In this document: positions 23,930 to 35,945 of the stretch, piece by piece
Position numbering within the stretch: position 1 is the first letter of the stretch
Layout of the letters: each line of letters starts with the position of its first letter
Assembly: GCF_018446385.1 (NCBI RefSeq)
Contig: NC_056000.1
Span: 30,520,011 to 30,584,010 of the forward strand
DNA: 64,000 nucleotides
Origin: Zingiber officinale
Taxonomy: Eukaryota > Streptophyta > Magnoliopsida > Zingiberales > Zingiberaceae
Direction: 5' to 3'
Notes under the pieces: model-generated
The model's input: the letters and a program-made list of their open reading frames with translations, nothing else
Database searches by the model: none
Told to the model about the DNA's origin: nothing
Program-made: the position numbers and the translations under genes

Positions 23930-24340
23930 ATGTGGCAGTCGCGACAGTGGTCAAGGATGCGCTCACGGCCAAGGCCGACGGCCGCCACGGGAATTGATTG
24001 CTTGCGCGGCTAAGGCAGCGGCCGCCGTGGGATTTGGTTGCTCGCACGGCAACGGTAGCATCTGCACAATAAGATTAAACCGGCGGATGACACCCGTGGC
24101 AGTTGCAAGAGCATGCGGGATTATTGTCCTTGTCATCCTCATAGATAAGAACGGAGTTACGTTCATAGCTACCCGGGCTACAGCCTGTATAGCCAATGAC
24201 AATGAGAAAGGAATTACAATGGAAGAAAGGGAAAAAATAATCAAATGGGCGGCTAGCCCGGGGCAGTAACATTGGCTTCGACGGCTAGCCTAGCGTGGCA
24301 ACGTCGGCATCGGTGGCTAGCTCGGAACATGACGTTGACG
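23930..24340. other. GC-rich island of unknown origin
   Basis: GC-rich DNA with loosely repeated GGCCGCC and CGTGGCA words, and overlapping short frames on both strands that look like composition effects. No protein family was recognised. It could be a fragment of a gene carried by a transposon, since it adjoins the hairpin at 23596, but no bounding repeats were found. Confidence 0.35.
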
Positions 24341-24735
24341 ATGATCTACATCAATGCTTATAATCCACATCTTGAGATTAGCCCGAATAATTCATCCGGA
24401 CTGACTGGGCCATTGCTCATCAAGATCTGTAAATCCATGTGACCTTTTCTTATTATTTTTAGTGATGAGAACCTACAATTGAAATTGATTCCTTCTATTT
24501 TTAAGAACACATAGCTAGTTTTAATGTGTGATTTGGTGTTGATTTAGTTCATAAATGAATTATAGAAATTAAAATACTATGTAATAATATATTTAATGAA
24601 TACTAATTATATACACAGACAAATAATGCAAAAAAGTTAACTAAATTAATTTTATAAAAATCTACATAGAGACAAAAACCTCTATAACTGCAAAGTATGT
24701 GCATGTTTATATACTTGAGAAAATAATTCAATTTA
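24341..24735. other. AT-rich spacer
   Basis: AT-rich sequence with no feature recognised on either strand. Confidence 0.5.
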
Positions 24736-26791
24736 ATTTTTTGACGTCTATATTGAAATTTTTTGGGAGGCAACTACCAAAGTACCACAGCATAATTCAA
24801 TTATCATTTTTAGCATGATCATCTCAAACTAGTCTATCTTATCTATACAGTTTATGTTCTCTTATTTAGTAGAGGTGATGGAAATTATTTATTAGATTTT
24901 AGTAAAGTGGCAAGACTTTAAGTTAATAGACTAAAGTTAAATATCTTCTTGGTTAGAGTTACAGACTTGACATGTTAACATGTACTTACCGTCATGAGTT
25001 TTTCAGGAGAGGTCATGTTTCAATTGGTATCCTGACAAATTGTTTATTAGATTTTAATGAAGTAGTAGGACTTCAAGTTAATAGGTTAAAGTTAAATATT
25101 TTCTTGGTTAGAGTTACAGACTTGACATGTTAACAAGTACTTTTATGTCTATATTGAAATTTTTGGGAGGCAACTACAAAGGTCCCAGAGCATAATTCAA
25201 TTATCATTTTTGGCATGGTCATGTCAGACTAGTCAATCTTACCTATACAGATGATGTTCTTATATTTAGTAGAGGAGATGGAGTTTCTCTTGGTATCCTG
25301 ACAAATTGTTTATTAGATTTCAGTGAAGCGACAGGACTTCAATTTAATAGGCTAAAGTCTTCTATCTTCTTAGTTAGAGTTGCAGACTTGACATGTTAAG
25401 AAGTACTTACCATCACGAGTTTTTCAGGAGGGGTTATGTCTTTCAAATATATGGGGATTCTACTGGTGGTGGTGCATCTTTGACTTTCTAATTACAACTC
25501 ACTACTTGACACCCTGAAATGATGGATTAATGTTTTGCCACAAAAGACTTGTCTTACACTAGCAAGGCACAGTTGATCACATTTGTTCTACAGGGGTTAA
25601 GTATTTTTGGCTTTCAATACTTTATATCCCCACGGGTATCATTGATCGAATTTACTGTTGGTGCAGTTAGCACTAACGGTCTAACTTAGATTTTGATGAA
25701 TGACAAAGTATGTTAAGTTAGTTTTGTTGTGATCTAACACTTTGACTGAGTGTGCAGAAGAAATCCAGCTAAGTCAACAGGCCGACCAGATAGCTGGTGT
25801 GAAGTCCAGATAGGTCGACGAGCTGACCGGATATCTGGCACGAAGCTCAGCTAGGTCGACGGGCCGACCAGATAGTTGGCATAAAGCCCATCTAGGTCGA
25901 CGGTTTGACCGGATAGCTGGCACGAAATCCAAACAGGTCGACAGGCTGACCTGATGTCTAGCAGGTAAGTTAAGGTAAGTCACCGGAGGGGAGTGACTTA
26001 GTGAGGACGCGTTCCCAGTTAGGGAACTTAGGCGTCGATCCAACTTAGAACCATTTCGGTAATCTAAGTTGAGATCGTGACTAGATTCTGGTCTCGATGA
26101 GACGAAATCTAATTAACTATAATTGTGCTAACACTTTGTTTTGCAGGGTAATATAAGTTTTATTTGCCTTGGACTAACTTTGTCTTGCAGGAAAGCAGCC
26201 TGCCAGAAAAGAAGGTTCAGGCGCCTGGAAGGTAAATTTTATCTCGATAGCTTGGAGAGCGCCAATTGGTTGGCTGACATCACGGTCCAGGCGCCCGAAG
26301 CACTCCTATAAAAGGAGTCTTCCATCATAGCTTCAAAACCTACCTTCTCTCTATGATTGCTCTCGTGCGCGTTGCTTTCAAGATGTTCTTGCTACGCTGC
26401 GAAGCTTCTCTAACAACCAACGATTCAGTCCTTATTTTCTTATTGTCGGTAATTTCATTTTACAAGTTCTTGTACTTAATCTGTAATCTTTTTGCGAACT
26501 ACTAGTGATTGCCCAACGAAAACACTTTCACGTGCGGGCCTTGGATTAGGAGTCGACGAAAGCTCCTAATCAAGTAAAATTGGTTTTGTTAGCGTTGTGC
26601 TTGTTATTTCTGCTGCGTACTCGATTTGATTTTTGAATTCTCAACAATCGCTATTCACCTCCCCCCTCCATCTAGCGAACTCTATGATCTAACATTTACA
26701 ACATCTGCAAGTCTTTTATATGGATGTCAAAACAACCATTAGTGTCATGAACAGATATGTGCAGGCCTAAAGATAAGGGTGATCGTGTGGA
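24736..26791 (+). mobile_element. LINE (non-LTR retrotransposon) remnant with duplicated reverse transcriptase segment, split by a solo LTR
   Basis: Conceptual translation shows the plant LINE reverse transcriptase signature of the YTDDVLIFSRGDG type (about 25245-25280) followed by a LLDFSEATGLQFNRLKS-like segment (about 25307-25355). A first copy of this region starts near 24745, a partial second copy lies at about 25030-25140, and a further copy at about 25140-25440. The LINE resumes after the solo LTR at 26695-26791. All frames are broken by stops. Part of the flank of the copia element at 35454-35690 may be its continuation. Only the 3' part of the polymerase region is represented, as usual for 5'-truncated LINEs. 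Confidence 0.6.
25656..26694 (+). mobile_element. Solo LTR L (copia-like), plus orientation
   Basis: Fossil, 1039 bases, TGTTGGTGCAG to GATCTAACA, with perfect 5-base duplication TTTAC at 25651-25655 and 26695-26699. It holds four roughly 45-base repeats of the type GGTCGACxGGCxGACC...AGCTGGC (about 25770-25960), GGCGCC boxes at 26219-26304 and a TATA box TATAAAAGG near 26308. The end carries the CGCTATTCACC...CTAGCGAA signature shared with LTRs C and E. Confidence 0.9.
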
Positions 26792-27430
26792 TGTTGGAGA
26801 TCGACTACGTTGCAAATGATTTGCAACGTTTACGTTGAGGAGATGATTGATTCATCTTCCTCAACGTATGCTGCAATAAAATGAGTCATCAAAGCATCAG
26901 TTGCAGACCGATGCTTTCATCTGAGAAATAGGCGTCCAAGAAATCTCGAGGAGGGAGTGAGGTGATCGTGAGCGAGCAAAGAGAAGAGCATTCAGGAGCA
27001 GCAGAGGTTCTGGTTTGTGGATCTTGAGAAGAGTTTTTCTAATCAGTTTTGTGATCACTCTTCCGATGGCAAACGCTTAAAGATCGATGACCAAGCTCTT
27101 CTCGGGAGATCACTGCAAGTTGTTGTCGATTTTATTCTGTGTTTGTTTCATGCTATCGAATATACAACAATGGTATCAGAGCCATTTTTGAAAGTGTGGA
27201 GAAATTGCGATGTTGCAATTTCAGCGATCTCTACCAAAATCGCATCCCGAATCGCGATTTCCACCCGGCTACATGGAAATAGTGTAGTCCTCAGCGGCAT
27301 TGAGTCGCGGTAGAGGAGCGCCGACAATCGTGTTTAAATACCGGTGAAATTTGACCGAGGGAAGCCTCGCGTTTGTCGTGAGATAGAACATGAACAGTGC
27401 TATTTGAAGGCACAAATTTTTTTCTGTTTT

Positions 27431-27576
27431 AATCGATTACTCAATCGATTAATTTAGTTGAATCGATTGATCGAAAAATTGAATCGATTAAATTCACGAC
27501 ATAGTAATTCATGTACTTAATCGATTTATCAATCGATTGAATTCATTTTAATCGATTAAATTCATTTTAATCGATT
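27431..27576. repeat. Array of eight AATCGATT palindromes in the leader of element F
   Basis: Eight exact AATCGATT octamers occur within 146 bases, with near-variants (AATCAATT, AATTGATT) after them. The array lies between the primer site and the gag-like region. Confidence 0.9.
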
Positions 27577-27860
27577 AATCAATCAATTCAATTGAATCTT
27601 AATTGATTCAAAAGAAAAAAAAAGAGATGAAGAGTGAAGTGTTGTTGGCGAAGCACAGTAAAAAAACAAAGGTTTTACATGCAGTGCTTGTTTAAAATTT
27701 AATTAAATATATTTATTAATTAATTAAACAATATATTATTAATTAATAAATATATATATTTAATTAATTTATGATTCAATTAATTAAAAATTGAACTAGA
27801 TCAACTTGTTCAATCAAACCCAGGTCTGGTTTAAATCATTAGTTGATTTACGTATACCAA

Positions 27861-30669
27861 TGTAAAATACCGGAAAATAGGCGAATATTAATAAGGGAAT
27901 TTTTCGAAATTTTTGGAAATTTTTCGGGAATTTTTCGGAGCTCGTATGGACGAGTTAACGGGGACGAGAACGGGGCCGGGAAAAAGCCTGTTTAGGCTAC
28001 CCGATTTAAGTGAGGAAAAGATTATATTTATATATATCCTTTTCCTTTTATTTCCTTTATTTCTTTTCATTTTCTTTTGTCACCGTTTCTTCCCTGCCGA
28101 GCCACCCGCGCGCCCCTCTTCTCTCCCTGTCGCAATCTTTGCCCTAACCGCCGGCCACGGCAGTTCCTCCGCCTCCACCTCTTCTTCTCTTCTCCCAAGT
28201 GCCGGCAACACTTCCGCCCAGCCGTGCCCTAGAACGAGCGTCGGAGCCGATCCTTAGCCGCGTCGCTGCCACTCCTTCCCGACGCCTTCCTCTCCTCTGC
28301 CCGACGCCGACGACGCCAGGGAATAGAGAGCAGACGATTGAGTGTCTTCTCGTCCCCCTGTGCTCGCATACCACCGACCGCCCCATGCCCTAGCTTCACT
28401 GCCCGACGCTTACTTCGATCGCCGATGCCCTAGCCGTCTCCACTGCCGATCCTCTGCCCTATTTGTAAGCCGAGGCTTTTGGATTTGGGTCTTCTTCTTC
28501 CTTTTCCTCCCTGTTCAAGCACTGCCGACGCTGTGCCCTAGTCGAGCCCCGCTGAAGTTGTGCCCTTGCACTGCCGCCGGCCACAGGTTCGTTTCATCAC
28601 AGGACTTAGGCTCTGTACCCTAACTGTGATTGGAATTAGGTTGTGGTTCTGTTCTCAGATTTTGTTGTGGAGGAATTGATAAGTGTTTTGGATTTGGTTT
28701 ATATGGCAGAATAAGGTTTTTAATCTGCTGCGGCTAAATTGGTTTTCTGATCAGTTGAGCGTCAACAGGAGCTTGGGATTTAGGTATGAAATGTTGGGCT
28801 TCAATTTGATTCATCTTGCAATCTTGAGATGTTGATGCAGTGTATTAGCATAACATGTGTTGTTTGGGCAGTAACTTTGTGATCCCCAGCAGCGGCTCTG
28901 ATCTTGTTTCGGCAGCCAACATCTTTGATTTTTAGATCAACAGTGATACATACGAATTGAGGTATTGTGTAGGGCTTTGATTACATGATCATGTGTAGAT
29001 TTGAATTAGGGTAATGGATCCTTGTTGTAGATTGGGTTGGTTTAAAATTTATCTAATGGAATGATTAGGGTTAAGACAATTAACCATAGTCAATTGTTAG
29101 ATTTAATTTAGGTAGGCAAATGATTATGTGGATTATGGTTTTCCCTAATTTAGTCTCGTGGATTTTATTTAGCTATTTAAATTCTTATGAATTTTAGCTA
29201 AATAAAAATATATATATTGATTGGTACAGGACTTTGATTCGAGACGGTGTCTCGACGAGGGATCTATTCCAGATTGGACTTTTCTTATCGGAGGCGGGTA
29301 CTTTTGACTTATTGTCTTTGATATGCTTAGTAATGAAAATAATATGTTGCATTAATTGTGTTTCCTATTTGTTTCGGTTAATCACTGCCCAATACATGTT
29401 ACCTGTTTGATTGATTGTTTGTTTGCATCTCGTATTAATCTTGTACCTAATCTATCATGCTCATGGGTAGTGATATAACCATGTTTCACATGTTCAGGAC
29501 CTAGGTTTGATACCTTTTTGATCAGTATGTCTTGATTTGATCTATTCACTATGGTGCCCATTGTTATATGCCCAGAGGTTGGTTTAGTATATTACCATGC
29601 TTAGTGACATGCACCATTTGCATGATCGCTGCGCGATAGATTGCTCCATTATCGCCGAACACTTTGCCGCTTTCATCATCGGTGCTCCGTGACGCCTCGG
29701 GTAGTGTGACACGCGTAGACGTCGGTTTGACTCTTCCGGTGCTCCGTTGATCCGCTCGGGGGATAGTGTGTAGCACGTTAGAGATTCCTCCCCGTCACAG
29801 GGAGATGAGAGCATTAAGCTCCCCCATTTATGATTTGGGGTAGGAGTATGTATGTACTCACAAGATCCCGCCCACTCGATCACTCATCAGGAGTAGTGAC
29901 GGTAGTCACAGCCCTACCCACTGGTCCCACTTTTGTTGTGAGTGGGGTGACTGGCGATGACATTGGCATCATATGCATGATGCATTTATTGTTTGTGATT
30001 GTGTTTGCTGCATATAATTTGGATACCTATGTTTGACATGCATACAGGTCTTCTATACCTTTCGGACTGTTTGTCCTTATACTGGGTCCTGGTTAGTACA
30101 GATTCTCTCCTGTCTTCTTCGGTTTACATTTACCTTTATCTTTATCAGGAGACTGTACGCATGATTAGTGCTAGGTGTTATTTCTTTACTTTGCATATCA
30201 ACTGTACCTGCTGAGTGTTGGACTCACCCCACCTCCATTGTTGTTATATTTCAGGATGATGCTGTCAGGAGAGAGTTCTAGTTGCTGGTCCCCTGAAGAC
30301 CCGAAGACTTACGGATCTACTGGTTTTGTTGTTTTCTTTTTGACTATGTTATAGACTTGGTTTGTTTGGATACTTGGACTTTGTATGGATTTTGAGATGT
30401 TGATGGATTTTTGGTATGATTTGGATTTTATTCTACTACATGTTCGTCGGATTTGAGTTTTACGAGTGTAGTGGAGTAGGGTGGATTTCGAGTCAGGGTA
30501 TTATCTTTCTGTTTACTTATATAAACTGGGTGATGGTTTATTTTGTTGTTATTATTCCATCCGCATGTGGCTGAGGTATTTAGTGCTTGTAGAAAGTTTC
30601 AGATTGTCCACCGTACAGGGGAGATGCTGACGAAATTTTCTCGGACAGGGACTCCTCTGGGGCGTGACA
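27861..30669 (+). mobile_element. Ty3/gypsy solo LTR G
   Basis: Fossil, 2809 bases, TGTAAAATACCGG to GGGGCGTGACA, with perfect 5-base duplication ACCAA at 27856-27860 and 30670-30674. The GC-rich first third (27950-28600) gives several chance open frames. It is homologous to the inverted solo LTR H at 9011-16945. No internal gypsy coding remains, so it most likely arose by LTR-LTR recombination. It is younger than element F, in which it sits. Confidence 0.9.
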
Positions 30670-31374
30670 ACCAATTTGATTCAATGATACATAGATCTGG
30701 ATCAAATCATTTATAAGTTTAACCAATTCGGTTTATTATTAAATTAATTGGGGTGATTTTGATTACATAAGTTGAGATGATCGAATATGACCAGATTAGT
30801 TCTATTACGTCGAATTTGACCAAAAAGATTAGATTTGTTCTAATAGATCAGACTTAATCAAATGGGCATTGGATTAATCAAATGGACTTGAGTTTGATCA
30901 ATAAGTCTGAATTGACTTAAATGAGCTTAAATTAAAATAATAACAGAACATAGGTCAGAAATTCCTGTCCAATTAGATTAGTTCTAATGAGGACAATAGA
31001 CTAAGCTTAGGATCCGGATTCCTGATCGACCAGTCCAATCGGTCAGTTGACTTAAACTCCTGAAAATCGAGAAGATTTATTTTTCTTGATTTATAATGAT
31101 GGTTCTATATCTGTATAAATTGAATTAAACTGGTTTTGTACTGGTTAGTCGATTTTGTACTGACTTATTTAAATTCAATTTTTCAGATGGCGCGGATGTT
31201 TACCACATTGACTCGTCGCGAAGTATGACGAAACCAACTCTGGGAGGAGATTCAAGAGATAGAGTATAAGTCTACTTATGGAGTCGACAGACATGTTAGA
31301 AGGCTTGATAGACTATTTTGGAAACTTAGCAAGAAGAGTTTCCAGTCTTAGACAGTTATAGGATCTGGGCATTA

Positions 31375-31677
31375 ATGCATTTATTGCCAGAGTATCTTAG
31401 GGTAATAGCAGACTATGTATGGAGACGTCATGAAGGACGCGTCACATATTTTGAACTGTGTGAGGAACTACTTCACTATATGGGTGAAGAAGAGCCTGAA
31501 GAGTTTGAAGAGGACCAGGAAATATTCGAGGAAGATCCAGAAATGAATCTGATGGAGAATCCTGAAGCTGCCTCATTTGAGATTATCCCAAATGAGTCCA
31601 GGTTAATAGGAATAATGATGGTCGCTGCACTAGTATTTGTCCTAGTGGGAGCGGTATTGGCCTATCTAATTTACTAG
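31375..31677 (+). CDS. Short open frame with acidic middle and C-terminal membrane-like helix, inside element F
   Basis: A 100-codon frame between the gypsy solo LTR and the gag-like region. Residues 40-60 are very acidic (EEEPEEFEEDQEIFEEDPE), and residues 76-100 form one strongly hydrophobic segment (LIGIMMVAALVFVLVGAVLA) like a tail-anchor or membrane helix. I do not recognise the family. It may be an extra leader frame of this copia lineage or a chance frame. Described as it stands in the fossil. Confidence 0.35.
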   Translation: MHLLPEYLRVIADYVWRRHEGRVTYFELCEELLHYMGEEEPEEFEEDQEIFEEDPEMNLMENPEAASFEIIPNESRLIGIMMVAALVFVLVGAVLAYLIY

Positions 31678-32984
31678 TGTTCTGTTTACTACGTTATGTA
31701 CGAACAATGTTAGCCCATTCAATGAATAAAGTAATTTCTGTTATGTATAAACAGATTTATAAAAGTTATGTTATATGTTAACAAACTTGAAAATGATTAA
31801 TTCATTTCATGATTCGTTCATGTTAAATAATATGATTAGTTTATATATATATGATTCGTTAATATTAAATGATTCGTTCATTAGATGGGATGTGTGTAAT
31901 ATAATTAATCAATGTTGATTAGATTAGAACATACAAATGATGAGTGGAAACAAAATTATCACTTGATGTTATAAACTAATTCTAATTTATACTGAGTCAA
32001 TAATTAATTGCATACATATGAATTATATTGAAATAAATAATGTGTTTATTTATGTAGATCATGAAAATTGAAAACATCATAGCTGAATTCAATAAAGGAG
32101 AAAAATTATATGGGGATAACTACAAAATCTAGCACCTCAAGATACAATACATTCTTGAGAAATAAGAAGTTCTAGAGGCAGTAAATCAATTCATGGATGA
32201 ACCAGCTAATGGTTTAACAGCACAACACAGACGTTACCTTAATGCCTATAAGGCATGGAAAAGGAAGAACTCCATTACTTAGAGAATATTGATTAGTTCA
32301 ATGGTGGATAACCTGATATTTGAGTATTAGCCATTAACATCGGCTCATGTTATCTGGGCAACCCTTAGAGAGAAGTATAGTGGAGTAAGTCTGAGTAAGT
32401 TCCGTCAGCTAATTATCAAGTTTGATAGTTGTAAAAAACGCTCGAATGTTACCATGACCCAACATCTTAGGGAGATGGGTAACATAATTCAAGAGCTTAA
32501 TACTGTTGGTCATGAGTTGACTAATGAATAACAGGTTCAGACAGTTATCCGTTCCCTTCCTGATTCTTAGGAAACAATGAAACAGAATCTGACTCACAGT
32601 GAGAGTATCAAGACTTTCACTGATATCTCACGCCGTGTAGAACTTGAGGCGGAAAGGATTGAATATGTAAGGATTTCTGGTCAAGCTTTTGTAGTTAAAG
32701 GTTCTGGTTCCAAGAATAAGAAATTATGGGTTCGAAATGATTAATGAGAATCATTGTGTTTACCTAAGAAAGAAAAAAGAAAAGTTTTTCATTTTATTAT
32801 TATATGTTGATGATATGATAATAGCTGGAAGTAAGATAAAGTGTGTGATAGAAGTCAAATCCCAGCTTTTATCACAATTTGACATAATAGACATGAGAGA
32901 AGTATAGTACATCTTAGCAATGAAGATCATTAGAGATCATTCTAAAAGGCTTTTGGGTTTATCTTAAGAAGCTTATATCACTAA

Positions 32985-33209
32985 GGGGGCGTTTGGTTAA
33001 ATGATGGGAATTACTATGGGTATGAGTTTGATAGTAGGGTGGAATGGAAATAGGAATGGAAATGAAACTCATCAAATTATATGGGTTTGGTTGATTCCCA
33101 TAAATCTAGTAATCATTCTCAAAATGTCATTCCCAAACTTACAATCCAAACACTATCTTTTACTATCATTCCATTCCCTCATTCCCAAACCCATCAACCA
33201 AACACTCCC
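32985..33209. mobile_element. Tourist-like MITE (PIF/Harbinger)
   Basis: 225 bases with the 3-base duplication TAA at 32982-32984 and 33210-33212. Termini are GGGGGCGTTTGGTT and, inverted from the right, GGGAGTGTTTGGTT. It contains GGAATGG-rich inner repeats. No coding capacity. Inserted in the reverse transcriptase-RNase H part of element F. Confidence 0.9.
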
Positions 33210-33596
33210 TAAGATGCTACAACACTTCAATATGTCATATTGCAATATTGAACAAACACATGTAGCGAAAGGTACTGTTTTGAGTAAAAGTATGTATCCC
33301 AAAACTCCTGAGAAAATAGCCGAAATGAAAAAAAAAATCATATGTCAGTGCTATTGGTAGTTTAATGTATATTATGCTATATACTCATCCTGATATAAGG
33401 TATGATGTTGGCTTAGTTAGTCATTTCCAGTCAAACCAAGATCGAGACATTGGAAAAGAAGATATTCAGATATCTCAAAGGAACAACAGATTATTACCTC
33501 TGTTTCCAAGGATCATATATCCACTTCTGACTATATACCTTCTTGTTGAATGGTGATGTCATCTCATGGAACAACAAGAAGTAGGCTTGTGTAGCC

Positions 33597-33842
33597 TTGT
33601 CGATAATGGAAGCTGAGTTTGTGGCTTATGCAGTGGCTGTGCAAGAGATTGTCTGGCTAAGAAGGTTCTTGAAGCATCTGAAGATTGTTGAGGACAGTGG
33701 AAGTCCTATTACAGTGTACTGTGACAGTCAAACTGTAATAGCTTTTTCCAAGGATCCCGAATATCACATCAAAGGTAAGCATATAGAAATTAAGTATAAT
33801 TTTGTAAGGGATATTGTTGATAAGAAAAAAATAATTTTTTAG
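33597..33842 (+). CDS. RNase H-like fragment of element F
   Basis: The frame contains EAEFVAYAVAVQEIVWL and YCDSQTVIAFSKDPEYHIKGKHIEI, which are hallmarks of copia RNase H. It is part of the fossil polyprotein region and is not a host gene. Confidence 0.8.
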   Translation: MSIMEAEFVAYAVAVQEIVWLRRFLKHLKIVEDSGSPITVYCDSQTVIAFSKDPEYHIKGKHIEIKYNFVRDIVDKKKIIF

Positions 33843-35453
33843 TACATCCTTACACGAAATATGCTTATTGATCCTTTTACCAAGCCATTGACTAAAGAGT
33901 CATTTCATGGACATGTGAAGTCTTTGGGACTTCGAAGAATGTAACTTATTGTAAAGACATTTTGATAAATGAAAAATGTCATAATCTATTCAGTGTATAT
34001 ATATTTGTTACATTTGAATAAAAAATCTCGATAAGCATGTTGGCAGATTGAGATTGGTCTACTCACATGGACAATCATCTCTATTTGTTAAGTATAAATA
34101 AAGGTAAGACCGTTGCTTATGGGACAACTTATGTAGCTGTGAATAGAGGCATACCCATAAGTTAAGATTACCTTGATAATTGTATCAAGATGAGATAATT
34201 TATGTAATGATTGGAGTAAATGCACCTACCATTTACTGAATCTGCTTAAAGCTATATTAGAATTCATATGTTGAATTCAGGATTATACATTATGTATGTC
34301 TAGATTGAAATATATACGATGTTAAATTTGAGGGAAAACATGCGCTCTTTTTAGTAAAGAGAATAACATCGTAGCATGTGATTCATACCACATATGCTAT
34401 GGCGATAAGAACGGTAGTAGGAGAATGAATCCTTGCTTCTCTACTATGTAAGATCCTTGAGATTATAAGTTAATCTCATTCTTACCCTAAGTGACTATTT
34501 AGCTGTCTACTTGAAGCTCTGATAAGTATCTGCTACTTTAGCATGTTTCCTATTGGCTATGGATGATTCGGTCTATGGAATATAACTAAGAAAGTGACTG
34601 ATTAGAATGAATAGATTCTAGCAAAAAAGGGAGATTAAGATTGATTTACATATGTGACATTTATTCACTGGTACCAGTTACATTTTTAGTTCAGTACATA
34701 AAATGTAATTGTGAATAATATGTTTGATTGGAGATGGTGAACATACTCTTGACATAATAGTCAATATGAGGGATTAGAGATGTTCATATTAATGTAAATA
34801 ATTTAATCTAGGATAAAGGAAAAGTATGATGTCTCTGATTCATTCTATGGAGCAGCTAAGTAAGGTGTGACAATCTTCTTAGCATTTGAATGCTCAGTGT
34901 GCTTGTTGTCGTACAAACTATTTACCCTAATGTATGGAATGGATGTTCTTATTTAGTCTTTATGACTAATTAATTTTGCTCTGGTCTTTGTGACTTGATC
35001 ACTTTGTAGTCTATGTGATTGACATGGTCTATATGACCAGATAACCTTTATGGATTGACTTGGATGAGTGGGAGATGTTGGAGATCGGCTACGTTGCAAA
35101 TGATTTGCAACGTTTACGTTGAGAAGATGATTGATTCATCTTCCTCAACGTATGCTGCAATAAAATGAGCCATCAAAGCATCGGTTGCAAACCGATGCTT
35201 TTATTTGATAAATAGGCGTCCAAGAAATCTCGAGGAGGGAGTGAGGTGGTCGTGAGCGAGCAAAGAGAAGAGCATTCGGGAGCAGCGGAGGTTTTGGTTT
35301 GTGGATCTTGAGAAGAGTTTTTCGAATCAGTTTCGTGATCACTCTTCCGACGGCAAACGCTTAAAGATCGGTGACCAAGTTCTTTTCGGAAAATCATTGT
35401 AAGTTGTTGTCGGTTTTATTCTGTGTGTGTTTCATGCTATCAAATATACACCA

Positions 35454-35745
35454 GTGGAAGCCCTACATTCAACCCAGTCATGCAATTATGCTTTGGATAT
35501 TGGCATAGAGGTGTCTTCCAATTAGAGGTAAACAAGACTATATGGAGGGTTGACGGTGTGCTTTTTATAAGCAAGTGTTGAAGTGGATGACTATTGACAA
35601 ATGTGAGGTATCTTACTTTGTCTTCTTTGATCCACCTTGTATGGAGGACATGTAATAGTAGTTTCATTTTTAGTGAAGACTAGTCGGATTGTTAGAAAAA
35701 AGATGATTAACTAGGTCAGGTAATGTTGAACCTGAGTGACTAATT
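35454..35745. other. Right flank of element F, possibly LINE-derived
   Basis: Low-similarity sequence continuing after the GTGGA duplication. It may belong to the LINE remnant left of element F, since an insertion should have split one pre-existing sequence. No clear domain. Confidence 0.3.
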
Positions 35746-35945
35746 TAGCTCCACAGAAGTTTCCAACTAACCGCCAAGGTTAATTGGGAAGCGCTCTTGG
35801 TAGGTCGCCCAGAAGCCCGACATCCCTTGGTTACGTGCCCCATTTGAAGAAAAAAAAATCTCTGTAAATGTGTTGTAGCTAAGGATTGAACCGTGGATGC
35901 TTGAGTGACAACTAGACGTCATTCCATTATACCATAGGCCCGGGG
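35746..35945 (-). repeat. tRNA-derived SINE, minus strand
   Basis: Read on the minus strand it begins near 35942 with GGCCTATGGTATAATGG (A-box-like), then GGTTCAATCC (B-box-like, about 35885-35895). A poly-T stretch (AGAGATTTTTTTTTC) and an anonymous body with GGGCACGTAACCAAGGG follow. This is the head-body structure of plant SINEs. No cloverleaf can be formed over the full head, so it is not a functional tRNA. Confidence 0.65.

Larger units (their letters stand above)
26792..35453 (+). mobile_element. Element F: Ty1/copia retrotransposon, broken, with two later insertions
   Basis: Fossil. LTRs of 378 bases each at 26792-27169 and 35076-35453 (TGTTGGAGATCG...ACA) and perfect duplication GTGGA at 26787-26791 and 35454-35458. 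The tRNA-Met-type primer site TGGTATCAGAGCC follows the 5' LTR at 27171. Recognisable parts are a gag-like region (about 32058-32740), a reverse transcriptase piece (LLLYVDDMIIAG type, about 32795-32830) and an RNase H piece (EAEFVAYAVAVQEIVWL, 33597-33842). A long 3' non-coding region and a purine tract before the 3' LTR follow. It is broken many times. The LTRs differ at about 7 percent by eye, suggesting very roughly 2-3 million years with a grass-like rate. A gypsy solo LTR (27861-30669) and a Tourist MITE (32985-33209) lie inside. Confidence 0.9.

Noticed and set aside
27913-28623. Several overlapping open frames on both strands that might suggest a gene
   Set aside because: They fall in the GC-rich part of a solo gypsy LTR bounded by a perfect target duplication, have no recognisable domain and disagree on frame and strand.
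35885-35942. Possible tRNA gene on the minus strand
   Set aside because: A and B boxes are present, but the sequence continues into a SINE body with a poly-T stretch and cannot form a proper cloverleaf.
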